From Verrucomicrobia bacterium UBA6354 (GTDB lineage: Bacteria > Verrucomicrobiota > Kiritimatiellia > RFP12 > UBA1067), in the NCBI GenBank assembly GCA_002440145.1, contig DJRS01000130.1:1-5688 (forward strand): a DNA stretch of 5,688 nt, given 5' to 3'. The notes beneath the pieces are model-generated. The model was not told where the DNA came from and did not search any database. It saw nothing but the letters and a program-made list of their open reading frames with translations. This document shows, one piece after another, positions 5,641 through 5,688 of this stretch. A program made the position numbers and the translations under genes. Positions within the stretch are counted from its first letter, which is position 1. Every line of letters begins with the position of its first letter.

Positions 5641-5688
5641 TGGTCGGAGCGGAGGGATTTGAACCCTCGGCCTTTTGCTCCCGAAGCA
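5641..5688 (-). tRNA. tRNA-Pro(CGG), 3' part, cut by the window edge
   Basis: Read on the - strand, the sequence ends with encoded CCA (5643-5641) after discriminator A and a 3' acceptor strand CGCTCCG. Before these come a 5-bp T-stem (GAGGG/CCCTC) around TTCAAAT and a five-base variable loop AGGCC. The anticodon arm has loop TTCGGGA (5685-5679), with anticodon CGG at 5683-5681 and a 3' stem GCAAA whose visible partners TGC pair correctly. CGG reads the proline codon CCG. The short variable loop excludes Ser and Leu. The D-arm and 5' acceptor strand lie beyond 5688. Confidence 0.92.

Overview
The window carries a convergent pair of transcription units and, at its right edge, the 3' part of a tRNA. 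On the + strand lies a single O6-alkylguanine-DNA alkyltransferase gene (ogt, 483-992). Facing it on the - strand is a tight four-gene unit, in transcription order hisI - oadG - oadA - oadB (5149 down to 1051), with intergenic gaps of 40, 53 and 25 bases. The two units end on either side of a perfect 17-bp stem-loop (994-1032) that can serve as a shared terminator. A tRNA-Pro(CGG) starts beyond the right edge and ends at 5641 on the - strand.

oadG, oadA and oadB encode the gamma, alpha and beta subunits of a membrane-bound, biotin-dependent, sodium-pumping decarboxylase, most likely an oxaloacetate decarboxylase. The alpha subunit moves a carboxyl group from a 2-oxo acid to its own biotin. 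The beta subunit decarboxylates carboxybiotin and exports Na+. The small gamma subunit anchors alpha to beta. The gene order G-A-B matches the classical oad operons. hisI (phosphoribosyl-AMP cyclohydrolase, a histidine biosynthesis step) is the first gene and has its own promoter-like sequence (TTGCTT - 17 bp - TATACT with an extended -10), so the pump genes are probably co-transcribed with it.

Non-coding stretches: bases 1-67 contain a terminator-like hairpin for a gene outside the window. Bases 68-470 hold no convincing gene but contain a compact structured block (hairpin, two 21-bp tandem repeats, and a run of 11 C). Bases 5212-5640 hold no convincing gene.

Organism: GC-rich coding sequence, Shine-Dalgarno sites before several genes, a CCA-encoding tRNA and a Na+-pumping decarboxylase point to an anaerobic or fermentative bacterium. 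The signal peptide on OadB fits a bacterium with an exported compartment. The OadA belongs to a divergent clade that I remember from spirochaetes and other anaerobes. A member of the Verrucomicrobiota/Kiritimatiellota/Lentisphaerota group is my guess from protein flavour, with low confidence. I see no phage, transposase, CRISPR or clearly new multi-gene system. The oddities are molecular: a secreted extension on OadB, an altered metal-binding motif in HisI, a divergent OadA active site, a probably leaderless ogt mRNA and an intergenic repeat block.
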